Shown here: piece after piece, positions 16,805 through 24,948 of the stretch | Layout: each line of letters opens with the position of its first letter | Numbering within the stretch: the stretch's first letter is position 1 | Origin: Streptomyces sp. A1136 | Lineage (GTDB): Bacteria > Actinomycetota > Actinomycetes > Streptomycetales > Streptomycetaceae | Assembly (NCBI RefSeq): GCF_004795055.1 | Contig: NZ_SSBJ01000022.1 | Coordinates: 1 to 64,000 of the forward strand | Reading direction: 5' to 3' | DNA: 64,000 nt | Notes under the pieces: generated by a model | Seen by the model: only the letters and a program-made list of their open reading frames with translations | Told to the model about the DNA's origin: nothing | Database searches by the model: none | Position numbers and translations under genes: made by a program

Positions 16805-18226
16805 ATGTCCGCATCCCTGAACGCCACCGCCGAGCACGCCACCGCAGACCACGCCTCCGCCGAGCGCGTCGCGGACCGGGTTCCCGCCGAAGCCGTGTGT
16901 GCCGAGCCGCTGTCCGTGCTCGGCCGGGACGTCACCGTCCCGCTGGTCACCGGCGGCGAGGTCGCCTACGCGGCCCTCGACTACGCGGCCAGCGCGCCGG
17001 CGCTCCAGCGGGTCTGGGACGACGTGGCCGCCTACGCCCCGTACTACGGCAGCGTGCACCGCGGCGCGGGGTACCTCTCGCAGCTCTCCACCGACCTGTT
17101 CGAGCAGAGCCGGGTCACGGTCGCGGAGTTCCTGGACTGCCGCCCCTCCGACCAGGTGATCTTCACCCGGTCCACGACCGACTCGCTGAACCTGCTCGCC
17201 GCCGTGCTGCCCGCCGGCTGCCAGGTCTTCGTCTTCGAGACCGAACACCACGCCTCGCTGCTGCCGTGGGGCGACGCGCGGGTCACCTACCTCGACGCGC
17301 CGCGCACGCCCGACGAGGCCGTCGCCACCTTGGAGCTGGCGCTTGCCGCGCGGGAGCCCTACGGCCCGGCGCTGGTGTGCGTCACCGGCGCGTCCAACGT
17401 CACCGGTGAGCTGTGGCCGGTGCGGGAACTGGCCGCGGCGGCGCACGCCCACGGCGCCCGCATCGTCCTGGACGCCGCCCAGCTGGCGCCGCACCACCCC
17501 GTGTCGCTGCGGGAGCTGGACGTCGACTGGGTCGCCTTCTCCGGTCACAAGCTGTACGCCCCCTTCGGCTCGGGCGTGCTGGCGGGACGGGCCGACTGGC
17601 TCCAGGAGGCGGAGCCCTACCTGGCGGGCGGCGGGGCCTCGCGGAAGGTGGCCCGGCGCGAGGACGGCGGCGTGGACGTCGAATGGCACACCACGGCCGC
17701 CCGCCACGAGGCCGGCTCCCCGAACGTCATCGGCGTCTACTCCATCGCCTCCGCCTGCCGGGCGCTGACGGAGGCGGGCTTCGAGGGTCTCGTCGCCCGG
17801 GAGCGGCAGCTCATCGCGAAGGTCCGCGAGGGCCTGGCGGGGGTCCCGGAGGTCCGGGTGCTGTCCCTGTTCGGGGACGACGCCCCGCGGGTCGGCGTCA
17901 TCTCGTTCGTGGTGGACGGCTGGAACAGCTCCCACTTCGCCGCCGCGCTGTCGGCCGAGTACGGGATCGGCGTCCGCGACGGCCTGTTCTGCGCCCACCC
18001 GCTGGTGCGGACGCTGCTGGGCGGCGAGCCGCAGGCCCAGGGTGAATGCGGGGCCCCGGAGGCGGCGCCGGGGGAGAGGTCTTTGAACGCGATCCGCGTG
18101 AGCTTCGGCGCGGGCACCCCGGACGAACACGTGGACCGTTTCGTCCGCGCGGTGCGGGAACTGGTCGCGGACGGCGCGAAGTGGCGGTACCGCACGGAGG
18201 AAGGCCGCTGCGTGCCGGTGTCCTGA
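16805..18226 (+). CDS. SufS-like class V PLP aminotransferase / cysteine desulfurase
   Basis: A 473-residue PLP enzyme. After a variable Ala-rich N-terminal 35 residues come YAALDYAASAPALQ, then FTRSTTDSLNLLA, the H in ETEHHASLLPW, and the PLP lysine in FSGHKLYAPFGSG. A SufS-type cysteine is in VRDGLFCAHPLV near residue 400. Cysteine desulfuration or a related C-S cleavage is the best guess. Control by a SAM-IV riboswitch places it in sulfur or methionine metabolism, a different job from the NifS-TusA fusion at 4-5.4 kb. The ATG follows GGGAG 8-9 nt upstream. The precise substrate is unknown. Confidence 0.85.
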   Translation: MSASLNATAEHATADHASAERVADRVPAEAVCAEPLSVLGRDVTVPLVTGGEVAYAALDYAASAPALQRVWDDVAAYAPYYGSVHRGAGYLSQLSTDLFEQSRVTVAEFLDCRPSDQVIFTRSTTDSLNLLAAVLPAGCQVFVFETEHHASLLPWGDARVTYLDAPRTPDEAVATLELALAAREPYGPALVCVTGASNVTGELWPVRELAAAAHAHGARIVLDAAQLAPHHPVSLRELDVDWVAFSGHKLYAPFGSGVLAGRADWLQEAEPYLAGGGASRKVARREDGGVDVEWHTTAARHEAGSPNVIGVYSIASACRALTEAGFEGLVARERQLIAKVREGLAGVPEVRVLSLFGDDAPRVGVISFVVDGWNSSHFAAALSAEYGIGVRDGLFCAHPLVRTLLGGEPQAQGECGAPEAAPGERSLNAIRVSFGAGTPDEHVDRFVRAVRELVADGAKWRYRTEEGRCVPVS

Positions 18227-18367
18227 CGCGGCCCCGTCCGGCCGGCGGGCGGGTGCGTACGACGCCCGGGTCGGGCCGGACCGGCGGGCGACGGGAGGGC
18301 GCCGGGCACCGCCGCGCGGCGCCGGGCGTCCGGCTCGGGTCCCTTCCCGCGGAACCCCGGCCGGAGG

Positions 18368-18649
18368 CTACGCGTCGAGGCCGATCGCGAAGGCCGCTTC
18401 CAGGTCGTGCTGGGAGTACGTGCGAAACGCCACGTGGGTGTCCGTCGCCTCCACGCCCGGGATCTTGCTGATGCGGCCCGGGATGATGTCCGCCAGGTTC
18501 TCGTGGCGGGCGACGCGGACCAGCGCGATGAGGTCGTAGGTGCCGGTGACGGAGTAGACCTCGCTGACGCTGTCCAGCTGCGCGATGGACTCGGCGATCT
18601 CGGGGATGCGGTCCACGCTGGTCTTGATGAGCACGATCGCGGTGATCAC
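18368..18649 (-). CDS. Stand-alone Lrp/AsnC ligand-binding (RAM) domain protein
   Basis: This 93-residue protein is only the effector-binding half of an Lrp/AsnC regulator. The whole length fits the alpha-beta RAM fold (MITAIVLIKTSVDRIPEIAE, then VSEVYSVTGTYDLIALVRV and KIPGVEATDTHVAF). It lacks the helix-turn-helix, so it cannot bind DNA by itself. Such proteins form oligomers that sense amino acids. The GTG start overlaps the rhomboid stop by 4 bp, so the two genes are coupled. Function beyond small-molecule sensing is inferred. Confidence 0.85.
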   Translation of the reverse strand: MITAIVLIKTSVDRIPEIAESIAQLDSVSEVYSVTGTYDLIALVRVARHENLADIIPGRISKIPGVEATDTHVAFRTYSQHDLEAAFAIGLDA

Positions 18650-19383
18650 GGTTGGCTGTCTCCCTCGCTGGCCGTCGCTGGTCGCCTCACTCTAGTCGTA
18701 CGCCGATACCGCACCCAGGCGTAGGCGAACCCGAGGGAGAACCCCACGACGTGGGCCAGGTAGGCCACCCCCGGACCGCTCGCCGCCCGGTGCGCCGCCA
18801 GCCACTGCAGGACGAACCAGAACATCAGTACGATCCACGCGGGGAACCGCAGCGGCAGGAAGAACAGGAACGGGAACAGGCTCGTCACCCGGGCGCGCGG
18901 GAACAGGCACAGGAACGCGCCCAGCACCGCCGAGATCGCCCCCGACGCGCCGACCAGCGTCTGGTCGGAGGAGGCGTTGGCCGCCGCGTACGCCGCCAGC
19001 GCCAGGTACCCCGTGGTGACGTAGAAGACGAGGAACGCCGGGCGGCCCATCCGCTCCTCCGCCATCGCGCCGAACACGTGCAGGAACAGCATGTTTCCGA
19101 GCAGGTGCAGCCAGCTCCCGTGTACGAACAGCGCCGTCAGCGGTGTCAGCAGGGCCCGCGCCGTTCCCCCGAAGAGCTCGTCCGGGACCACGCCCCAGCG
19201 CCGGAAGTACGCGGTCCCCGTCTCGAGTAACAGGTCACCCGTGCCGTAGACCGGGTTCAGGCCCGAGGCAGGCCCGAGGACGAACACCACACAGCAGCCC
19301 GCGATCAGCGCGCGGGTGACCACCGGGCCCCGCACGGCGTCCCCGAGGGCAGCCTGCCACCTTACGATCATGAGACAGAGCAT
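18646..19383 (-). CDS. Rhomboid-family intramembrane serine protease
   Basis: The 245-residue protein has six hydrophobic helices and the rhomboid signatures. The oxyanion HGSWLHLLGNMLFLHVFG motif is near residue 90, the catalytic serine is in VGASGAISAVLG near residue 150, and the catalytic histidine is in YLAHVVGFSLGFAYAW near residue 215. It should cleave membrane-spanning substrates within the bilayer. The start is uncertain (weak ribosome site; an internal ATG four codons later is possible). It is translationally coupled to the RAM-domain protein. Confidence 0.92.
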   Translation of the reverse strand: MLCLMIVRWQAALGDAVRGPVVTRALIAGCCVVFVLGPASGLNPVYGTGDLLLETGTAYFRRWGVVPDELFGGTARALLTPLTALFVHGSWLHLLGNMLFLHVFGAMAEERMGRPAFLVFYVTTGYLALAAYAAANASSDQTLVGASGAISAVLGAFLCLFPRARVTSLFPFLFFLPLRFPAWIVLMFWFVLQWLAAHRAASGPGVAYLAHVVGFSLGFAYAWVRYRRTTRVRRPATASEGDSQP

Positions 19384-19520
19384 GACGCAGTAGAGCCCCC
19401 GTCCGGGGGGTGCCAGGCCGTAGGGTTACGTGCTGCGGTCCGCCGAAAAGGCCGTCACACGCCCCGACGGCTGCGGCGGGCGGCTTTAATTGAAAGAGCT
19501 ACGAAGGAGAGAGCGGCCTG

Positions 19521-19760
19521 ATGACGGTTCCCCTGCCGACCGACACCACCCGGTGGCGCTGCACCCTGTGCGGCAACCTCACGCGCTTCGACGTCACCCG
19601 TTCGTCGAAGGTCGTCGAGTACGTCCACCTGGACCTCGCCGGGGAGCCCACGGTCGAGGAGCGCGAGGTGGTCAATGAGACCATCGAATCGGTCCGCTGC
19701 CGCTGGTGCAACGCGGTGGACCAGATCGAGCTCGTGGACAGGCCGGGCGCGGACTCCTGA
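19521..19760 (+). CDS. Small zinc-ribbon protein
   Basis: A 79-residue protein with two CxxC pairs: WRCTLCGNLTRFDVTRSS near residues 12-17 and VRCRWCNAVDQIE near residues 59-62. The pattern suggests one structural zinc. GAAGGAGAG lies about 10 nt before the ATG. It is 43 bp upstream of the NYN protein gene on the same strand, so the pair may be an operon. I do not know a defined function; nucleic-acid or protein interaction is a reasonable guess for a ribbon of this size. Confidence 0.85.
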   Translation: MTVPLPTDTTRWRCTLCGNLTRFDVTRSSKVVEYVHLDLAGEPTVEEREVVNETIESVRCRWCNAVDQIELVDRPGADS

Positions 19761-19803
19761 CGGGAGCCGGGCCCACAGTAGATCACGGTAGGGGTGACGG
19801 ATT

Positions 19804-21165
19804 GTGGAGCCAGCAAGCGGCGCTGAGCCGGCCGACGCGGCCGGCGACGCCGCGGAGGTGCTCGACCGCCCGCTGCCGGAAGGCGTCCGGCGCCGGGTCA
19901 TCGCGCTCGTCTCGGACGCCTTCGGCGGTCTGACGGTCGCGGACCTGCCCGCGCAGCTGCGCCAGTACGCCCGCTTCACCCCGACCCGGCGCGCCAAGTT
20001 CGCCGGGAACGCGATGGCAGCGGCCGTGGAGACGGACCCCGTCTTCCGCGGGCGCGTCGCGGAGAAGCTCCGCGACGCCCAGGCGGAACTGGCCGGGGCG
20101 CTGGAGTGCGGTGCCCCGCCCGCCGCGGCCGATCCGCAGGACGTGGCGGCCGCCGCGTACATCCTGCGGCCCTCCGGCTGGGTCAAGCTGGTGGCCGCCG
20201 CCGGCGAGGAGGTGCAACGCGCCGATGCCGAGCGGGTCGGTGACGAGACCCGGCGCGAGCTGGAACGGCTGCGCGAGGAACTGGCCCACGCGCGCGCGTC
20301 GCAGCGCTCGGGTGGCGAGCAGGTGCGGGCCGAACTCGACGCGGTCCGCAAGGAAGCGGAATCGCTTCAGCGCAAGCTGCGCAGCGCCCAGAGCGACGTC
20401 AAGCGGGGCGAGGCGGCCCTGCGCAAGCTGACGGCGGAGGTCGACGGCATCCGCGGCGACGCCGCCGCCCGGGTCGCCGCCGCCGAGAGCGAGAGCCGCC
20501 GGCTCAAGTCCCGGCTGGCGGAGGTGGAGTCGGCGCTGGAGACCTCGCGCCGGGCCACCCGGGAGGGGCGCAGCGTCGAGGACATGCGGCTGCGGCTGCT
20601 GCTGGACACCGTCTTGGACGCGGCGGCCGGGCTGCGCCGTGAGTTGGCGCTGCCGCCCGTCTCCACGCGCCCGGCGGACACGGTGGACGCGGTGGAGCCC
20701 GGCCGGATGACGCCGAAGGACATCGCGGCGCGGGCCCTGTCCGAGACCGATCCGGCGCTGCTGGACCAGCTGTTGGCGCTGCCCCAGGCGCATCTGGTGG
20801 TCGACGGCTACAACGTGACGAAGACCGGCTACCCGACGATGCCGCTTGAGAAGCAGCGGTTGCGCCTGTTGGGCGGTCTGTCGATGCTGGCCGCCCAGAC
20901 GGGCGCCGAGATGACCTGTGTCTTCGACGGCGCCGAGCTGGCCGCGCCGGTGCTCCTCGCGCCGCCGCGCGGGGTGCGCGTGCTCTTCTCGAAGGCGGGG
21001 GTCACGGCGGACGAGCTCATCCGTCAACTGGTGCGGGCCGAGCCGCCGGGTCGCCCGGTGGTCGTGGTGTCCACCGACCGCGAGGTGGCGGACGGCGTGG
21101 CGAAGTCGGGAGCCCGCCCGGTTACGTCCGCCTTGTTGCTGAAGCGGCTTTCGCGCGTTTCGTGA
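19804..21165 (+). CDS. NYN/PIN-like ribonuclease-fold protein with coiled coil
   Basis: The 453-residue protein has a helical N-terminal region, then a long charged coiled coil (about residues 135-260, rich in ERLREELAHARAS-type heptads). The C-terminal NYN domain begins HLVVDGYNVTKTGYP near residue 325. Acidic residues of the PIN-like active site are in VVDGYNV, TCVFDGAE, TADELIR and VVVSTDREVADG. YacP-like NYN proteins are RNA nucleases or RNA-binding factors. The GTG start has a weak upstream site. The preceding zinc-ribbon gene may be co-transcribed. Confidence 0.88.
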   Translation: MEPASGAEPADAAGDAAEVLDRPLPEGVRRRVIALVSDAFGGLTVADLPAQLRQYARFTPTRRAKFAGNAMAAAVETDPVFRGRVAEKLRDAQAELAGALECGAPPAAADPQDVAAAAYILRPSGWVKLVAAAGEEVQRADAERVGDETRRELERLREELAHARASQRSGGEQVRAELDAVRKEAESLQRKLRSAQSDVKRGEAALRKLTAEVDGIRGDAAARVAAAESESRRLKSRLAEVESALETSRRATREGRSVEDMRLRLLLDTVLDAAAGLRRELALPPVSTRPADTVDAVEPGRMTPKDIAARALSETDPALLDQLLALPQAHLVVDGYNVTKTGYPTMPLEKQRLRLLGGLSMLAAQTGAEMTCVFDGAELAAPVLLAPPRGVRVLFSKAGVTADELIRQLVRAEPPGRPVVVVSTDREVADGVAKSGARPVTSALLLKRLSRVS

Positions 21166-21464
21166 CATTCGCCCGGCACAGTGGTGGATGATCCGTTATC
21201 GGCAATTACCGGATGGGATGCCGGAATTGGCGGCGCGTCGTGGGAACGCACCGTCAAGTGCCCGGCACCCAGCGTTGACAGCGTGTGAAGAAGTCGGTGA
21301 GGGGGCGCTTTTTTGCCCCCGATGATTTGAACTGATCACAGCCGGGTCACTAGGGTCTGCTCAAACCTTCGTGCGGTAGGTCACTCATTCGGAGTGACGG
21401 CGAAGGTGCCGCCGAGCGTGTCGTGTTCCGTTCCGGCGGCGTGAGGAAGAAGGAGCTCGCCTTC
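21166..21464 (+). promoter_or_regulatory. Promoter region of the first NlpC/P60 gene
   Basis: GGGGGC (21301-21306) pairs with GCCCCC (21315-21320) across a T-rich loop, a probable terminator for the upstream gene. TTGAAC (21327-21332), an 18-bp spacer and TAGGGT (21351-21356) make a good vegetative promoter. About 105 nt of leader remain before the GTG start. I looked for a ydaO/c-di-AMP aptamer, known ahead of some Streptomyces wall hydrolases, and could not see its conserved core. Confidence 0.55.
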
Positions 21465-22499
21465 GTGGCGTCCCACCGTCGACCCAAGCAGCCGAGCCGC
21501 TCGCGCGTGACCGCGCTCACCGCCTTCGCCGCCGCGGCGGTCGCCCTCTCCTCGCAGTCGGCCATGGCCGCCCCGGAGAAGCCGAACAAGGACGAGGTCA
21601 AGGCCAAGGTCGACGCCCTCTACGGAGAGGCGGAGCAGGCCACCGAGAAGTTCGACGGCGCCAAGGACCGTCAGGACAAGCTCGAAAAGGAGATCGCACA
21701 GCTCCAGGACCAGGTCGCGCGCGGCCAGCTCGAACTCAACGACATGCGCAACACGTTGGGGTCGATGGCCAGCGCCCAGTACCGCACCGGCGGCATCGAC
21801 CAGTCCCTCACGCTCCTGCTCTCCGACGACCCGCAGAGCTACCTCGACAAGGCCTCCACCTTCCAGCAGTTGAGCGCCAAGCAGATCGAGACCATCGGCA
21901 GGATCCAGGCCAAGCAGCGCTTCCTCGCCCAGCAGCGCCAGGAGGCCGCCGGCAAGCTCGCCGACCTCGACGCCACCCGCAAGGAGCTCGGCGAGCAGAA
22001 GAAGGCCGCGCAGGACAAGCTCGCCCAGGCCCAGGCCCAGTTGAACAGCCTGACCGCGGACGAGCGGGCGCAGCTCAGTTCTCAGGACGCGAGCAGCAGC
22101 CGAGCCAGCCGCAGCGCGAGCGGTGGCGGCGGCGCCGCGAAGGGCTCGGGCCGGGCCGGGGCGGCACTCGCCGCCGCCGCGTCCGTGGAGGGCGCCACCT
22201 ACCACATGGGCGACACCGGCCCCAACTCCTTCGACTGCTCGGGACTGACGCAGTGGGCCTACGCGCAGGCCGGTGTCAGCATCAGCCGGACCACCTATAC
22301 CCAGGCGAACGAAGGCACGCGCATCGGCCGGAGCGAACTCCAGCCCGGTGACCTGGTGTTCTTCTACGGCGACCTGCACCATGTAGGCCTCTACGCGGGC
22401 AACGGCCAGGTCCTCCACGCCTCCCACCCGGCCCCGAACGGCGGCGTCAAGTACGAGCCGATGGACGACATGCCCTTCCAGTTCGGCGTCCGCATCTGA
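21465..22499 (+). CDS. NlpC/P60 (C40) peptidoglycan hydrolase, first copy
   Basis: A 344-residue secreted endopeptidase. The signal peptide spans about residues 1-35 (VTALTAFAAAAVALSSQSAMA, then APEK). A long coiled coil (about residues 45-215) follows, then the catalytic domain. The Cys is in SFDCSGLTQWAYAQAG, the first His in DLHHVGLYAGNG and the third polar residue is the His in VLHASHP. The GTG start at ASHRRPK follows AAGGAG with a 10-nt gap. It is a paralogue of the next gene. Actinobacterial RipA/RipC homologues cut D-Glu-mDAP bonds during septation and sporulation. Confidence 0.94.
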   Translation: MASHRRPKQPSRSRVTALTAFAAAAVALSSQSAMAAPEKPNKDEVKAKVDALYGEAEQATEKFDGAKDRQDKLEKEIAQLQDQVARGQLELNDMRNTLGSMASAQYRTGGIDQSLTLLLSDDPQSYLDKASTFQQLSAKQIETIGRIQAKQRFLAQQRQEAAGKLADLDATRKELGEQKKAAQDKLAQAQAQLNSLTADERAQLSSQDASSSRASRSASGGGGAAKGSGRAGAALAAAASVEGATYHMGDTGPNSFDCSGLTQWAYAQAGVSISRTTYTQANEGTRIGRSELQPGDLVFFYGDLHHVGLYAGNGQVLHASHPAPNGGVKYEPMDDMPFQFGVRI

Positions 22500-22566
22500 G
22501 CGTCCGCACGTGAGACGCGCCGTACACCGCCCATCCGGGCGAATTGCACGGCCGTGATCTGACCCC

Positions 22567-22602
22567 ACGCCCCGCCGGTGACCTGCGTCTGAGGCGGGGC
22601 GT
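22567..22602 (+). terminator. Hairpin terminator between the two NlpC/P60 genes
   Basis: ACGCCCCGCC and GGCGGGGCGT form a perfect 10-bp stem with a 16-nt loop. No T-run follows, so it may be a weak terminator or a processing site. Confidence 0.6.
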
Positions 22603-22736
22603 CGTCGTGTGCGCCCCTCGCGGGCCGTTGGTCGGCGTGTGGTCGCGCGACTACTGTCTGCCAGCGCGGAACCCGGCACACGGCCGTCCACGGGGGGCGG
22701 ACCCGGGCTGCGCGCAGCGCAAGGGAGCGGTTTCAC

Positions 22737-23780
22737 GTGGCGTCCCATCGCCGGCCCGGGCTCACCGGCCTCGACCGGAGCATCAAGCTCACCGCCTTCA
22801 CCGCCGCCGCGGCCGGCGCCGCAGTCGCCCTGACGGGGGCCGTCGCGAGTGCGGCCCCAGGCCTGCCCCAGGAGCCTTCGGCGGGCGCCCGCGCCCAGGT
22901 CGACCGGCTCTTCGAGGAGGCCGAGCAGGCCACCGAGCGCTTCAACGAGGCCGACGAGAAGGCCGGCAGGCTCCGGGCGGAGATCAGCCGGGCGCAGGAC
23001 GCCGTGGCCCGTGGCCAGGACCGCATCAACACCATGCGCGGCGTCCTCGGCGCCTTCGCGGGGGCCCAGTACCGCTCAGGCGGCCTCGACCCCGTCCTCA
23101 CGCTGATGCTGTCCGAGGACCCCGACGGCTACCTCGACAAGGCCGCCGTCCTCGACCGGCTCAGCGGCCGCCAGGCCCGGCAGCTCACCGAACTGCGCGA
23201 GGAACAGCGGCGGCTCGGCCAGGAGCGACAGGAGGCCTCCGGCAAACTGGCGGAGCTGGAGGCGCTGCGCTCGGACGTCGCGGAGCACAAGCGGGAGGTC
23301 ACGGCGAAGCTCGCGGAGGCCCGTCGGCTGCTGGACGCCATGCCGTCCGAGGAGCGCGCCGACTTCGAGCGGGCCTCGCGCTCTGGCGACCGCCCCGACG
23401 CGCTGCCCGACCTGTCCTCGGCCGTTCCCTCCTCGTCCCGGGCCGCGGCCGCCGTGCGCGCGGCCCGCTCCGCGGTCGGCCGGCCCTACGTGTGGGGTTC
23501 CACCGGGCCCTCCGGCTTCGACTGCTCCGGGCTGATGGTGTGGTCCTACCGCCAGGCCGGGGTGTCCCTGCCGCGCACCTCCCAGGAGCAGCGGTACGCC
23601 GGCCGGCGGGTGCCGCTGTCGCAGGCGCAGCCGGGGGACCTGGTGACGTACCGCTCGGACGCCAGTCACGTCGCCATGTACGTCGGCAACGGGCAGGTCG
23701 TCCACGCGCCCTACCCGGGGGCCCGGGTGCGGTACGACCCGGTCGGGATGATGCCGGTGTCCTCGGTGACCCGGCCCTGA
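22737..23780 (+). CDS. NlpC/P60 (C40) peptidoglycan hydrolase, second copy
   Basis: A 347-residue paralogue of the preceding hydrolase that shares MASHRRP, the coiled coil and the catalytic layout. The signal peptide has TAFTAAAAGAAVALTGAVAS followed by AAP. The catalytic Cys is in GFDCSGLMVWSYRQAG, the His in DASHVAMYVGNG and the third residue is the His in VVHAPYPG. The GTG start follows AAGGGAG. Tandem duplication is evident. The two differ in the linker before the catalytic domain (Ser/Gly-rich in the first, acidic and Pro-containing here), which may tune activation or localisation. Confidence 0.94.
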   Translation: MASHRRPGLTGLDRSIKLTAFTAAAAGAAVALTGAVASAAPGLPQEPSAGARAQVDRLFEEAEQATERFNEADEKAGRLRAEISRAQDAVARGQDRINTMRGVLGAFAGAQYRSGGLDPVLTLMLSEDPDGYLDKAAVLDRLSGRQARQLTELREEQRRLGQERQEASGKLAELEALRSDVAEHKREVTAKLAEARRLLDAMPSEERADFERASRSGDRPDALPDLSSAVPSSSRAAAAVRAARSAVGRPYVWGSTGPSGFDCSGLMVWSYRQAGVSLPRTSQEQRYAGRRVPLSQAQPGDLVTYRSDASHVAMYVGNGQVVHAPYPGARVRYDPVGMMPVSSVTRP

Positions 23781-23805
23781 CGGGCGGGGTGCGTACGATC
23801 GGCTG

Positions 23806-24924
23806 ATGCCCCCCGGTCGTCGTCTCGTACGCCTCCTCGCGCTCGTCCCGCTCCTGTGCGCGCCCGCGACCGGTTGCGGCGCGCCGGCCGCCGACACCAC
23901 GGGTCCCGCCGTCCGCGAGGCCGTCGCCGAGTGGGCCGCGGCCCCGCCCGCGCGGCCGGCCGGCGTCCCGTTTGAGGGGTGGTCGTACGAGGTCACCTCG
24001 GTGCGTCGGGACGGTGCGCGGGCCTTCGCGCGGGCGACGCTGCGCTACCGCCTGGCCGGCTACGACAGCGCCGCGGCGGACGCGCCCCGCGAGGTGGAGC
24101 TGGTGCGCGGCGGCGCCGACGGATGGCGGGTCGCCGCCGACCGCCCCGCGCCGGGCGCGCCCCCACAACTGTGGGACCAGGGCGCGGTGACGGTGGTACG
24201 GGGAGCGCACGCGCTGGTGCTGGGCGTCGGCCGGGACCGGGGGACGCTCGCCGGGATCGCGGCGGAGGCGGACCGGGCGGTGCCGGCCGTCGGCGCCGCC
24301 TGGCCGCGACCATGGGCGGGCCGGGTGGTGGTGCTCGCCCCGGCGACCCTCGACGCGATGGCGGCGCTGCTCGGCCGCCCGGCCGACGCCTACCGCGGGC
24401 TGGGCGCCGTCACCACCGGCCGGGTGGGGGTCGGACCCGCCCCGGCCGACCGGGTCGTGATCAACCCGGAGGGGTACGCGAGCCTGTCGGAGGCGGGCCG
24501 GGACGTCGTCTTGACCCACGAGACGACCCATGTGGCGACCCGCGCCGCGACGACCGCGACGACCCCGCTGTGGTTGTCCGAGGGCTTCGCGGACTGGGCC
24601 GCGTACCGGGCCGGCGGCCGCACCCCGGCGGAGGCCGCGCCGGAGCTGGCCCGTGCGGTGCGGCGGGGCGACCTGCCGGGCGCGCTGCCGGCGGACGGGG
24701 ACTTCGCCTTCGGCGGTGACCCGGAGGCCCTGGCACGGTCGTACGAGGGAGCCTGGCTCGCCTGCCGGCTCATCGCGGCGAAGTGGGGCGACGCGGCCCT
24801 GGTGCGGCTGTACGAGGAGGCGGGCCGCGCACCCCTGCCGACGGCCCTGGACGAGACCCTCGGGGTGGACCGGGCCGAACTGACCCGGGCCTGGCGCGAG
24901 GCACTGCGGGAGGAGCTCGGATAG
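23806..24924 (+). CDS. Predicted metallopeptidase lipoprotein (HETTH)
   Basis: The 372-residue protein has a lipoprotein signal (RLLALVPLLCAPATGCG, lipobox ATGC). An NTF2-like segment (about residues 40-130) may follow, then a gluzincin-type peptidase region. The zinc motif is LTHETTHVATRA near residue 230 and a downstream acidic ligand lies in WLSEGFADWAAY near residue 252. This is the peptidase MA-like arrangement. TACGAT lies 6 nt before the ATG with no Shine-Dalgarno, so the transcript is probably leaderless. The substrate is unknown. It precedes the pimB'-like gene by 24 bp. Confidence 0.82.
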   Translation: MPPGRRLVRLLALVPLLCAPATGCGAPAADTTGPAVREAVAEWAAAPPARPAGVPFEGWSYEVTSVRRDGARAFARATLRYRLAGYDSAAADAPREVELVRGGADGWRVAADRPAPGAPPQLWDQGAVTVVRGAHALVLGVGRDRGTLAGIAAEADRAVPAVGAAWPRPWAGRVVVLAPATLDAMAALLGRPADAYRGLGAVTTGRVGVGPAPADRVVINPEGYASLSEAGRDVVLTHETTHVATRAATTATTPLWLSEGFADWAAYRAGGRTPAEAAPELARAVRRGDLPGALPADGDFAFGGDPEALARSYEGAWLACRLIAAKWGDAALVRLYEEAGRAPLPTALDETLGVDRAELTRAWREALREELG

Positions 24925-24948
24925 GGGCGTCGGGTACGTTGGCTGGCG

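Noticed and set aside
16284..18130. 616-codon open frame antisense to the SAM riboswitch and the SufS-like gene
   Set aside because: It has no homologous motif and conflicts with well-supported features on the plus strand.
21166..21464. Possible ydaO (c-di-AMP) riboswitch ahead of the first NlpC/P60 gene
   Set aside because: Known for some Streptomyces wall hydrolases, but the conserved GGGTGAATC-type core was not found. The region is better explained as terminator plus promoter.
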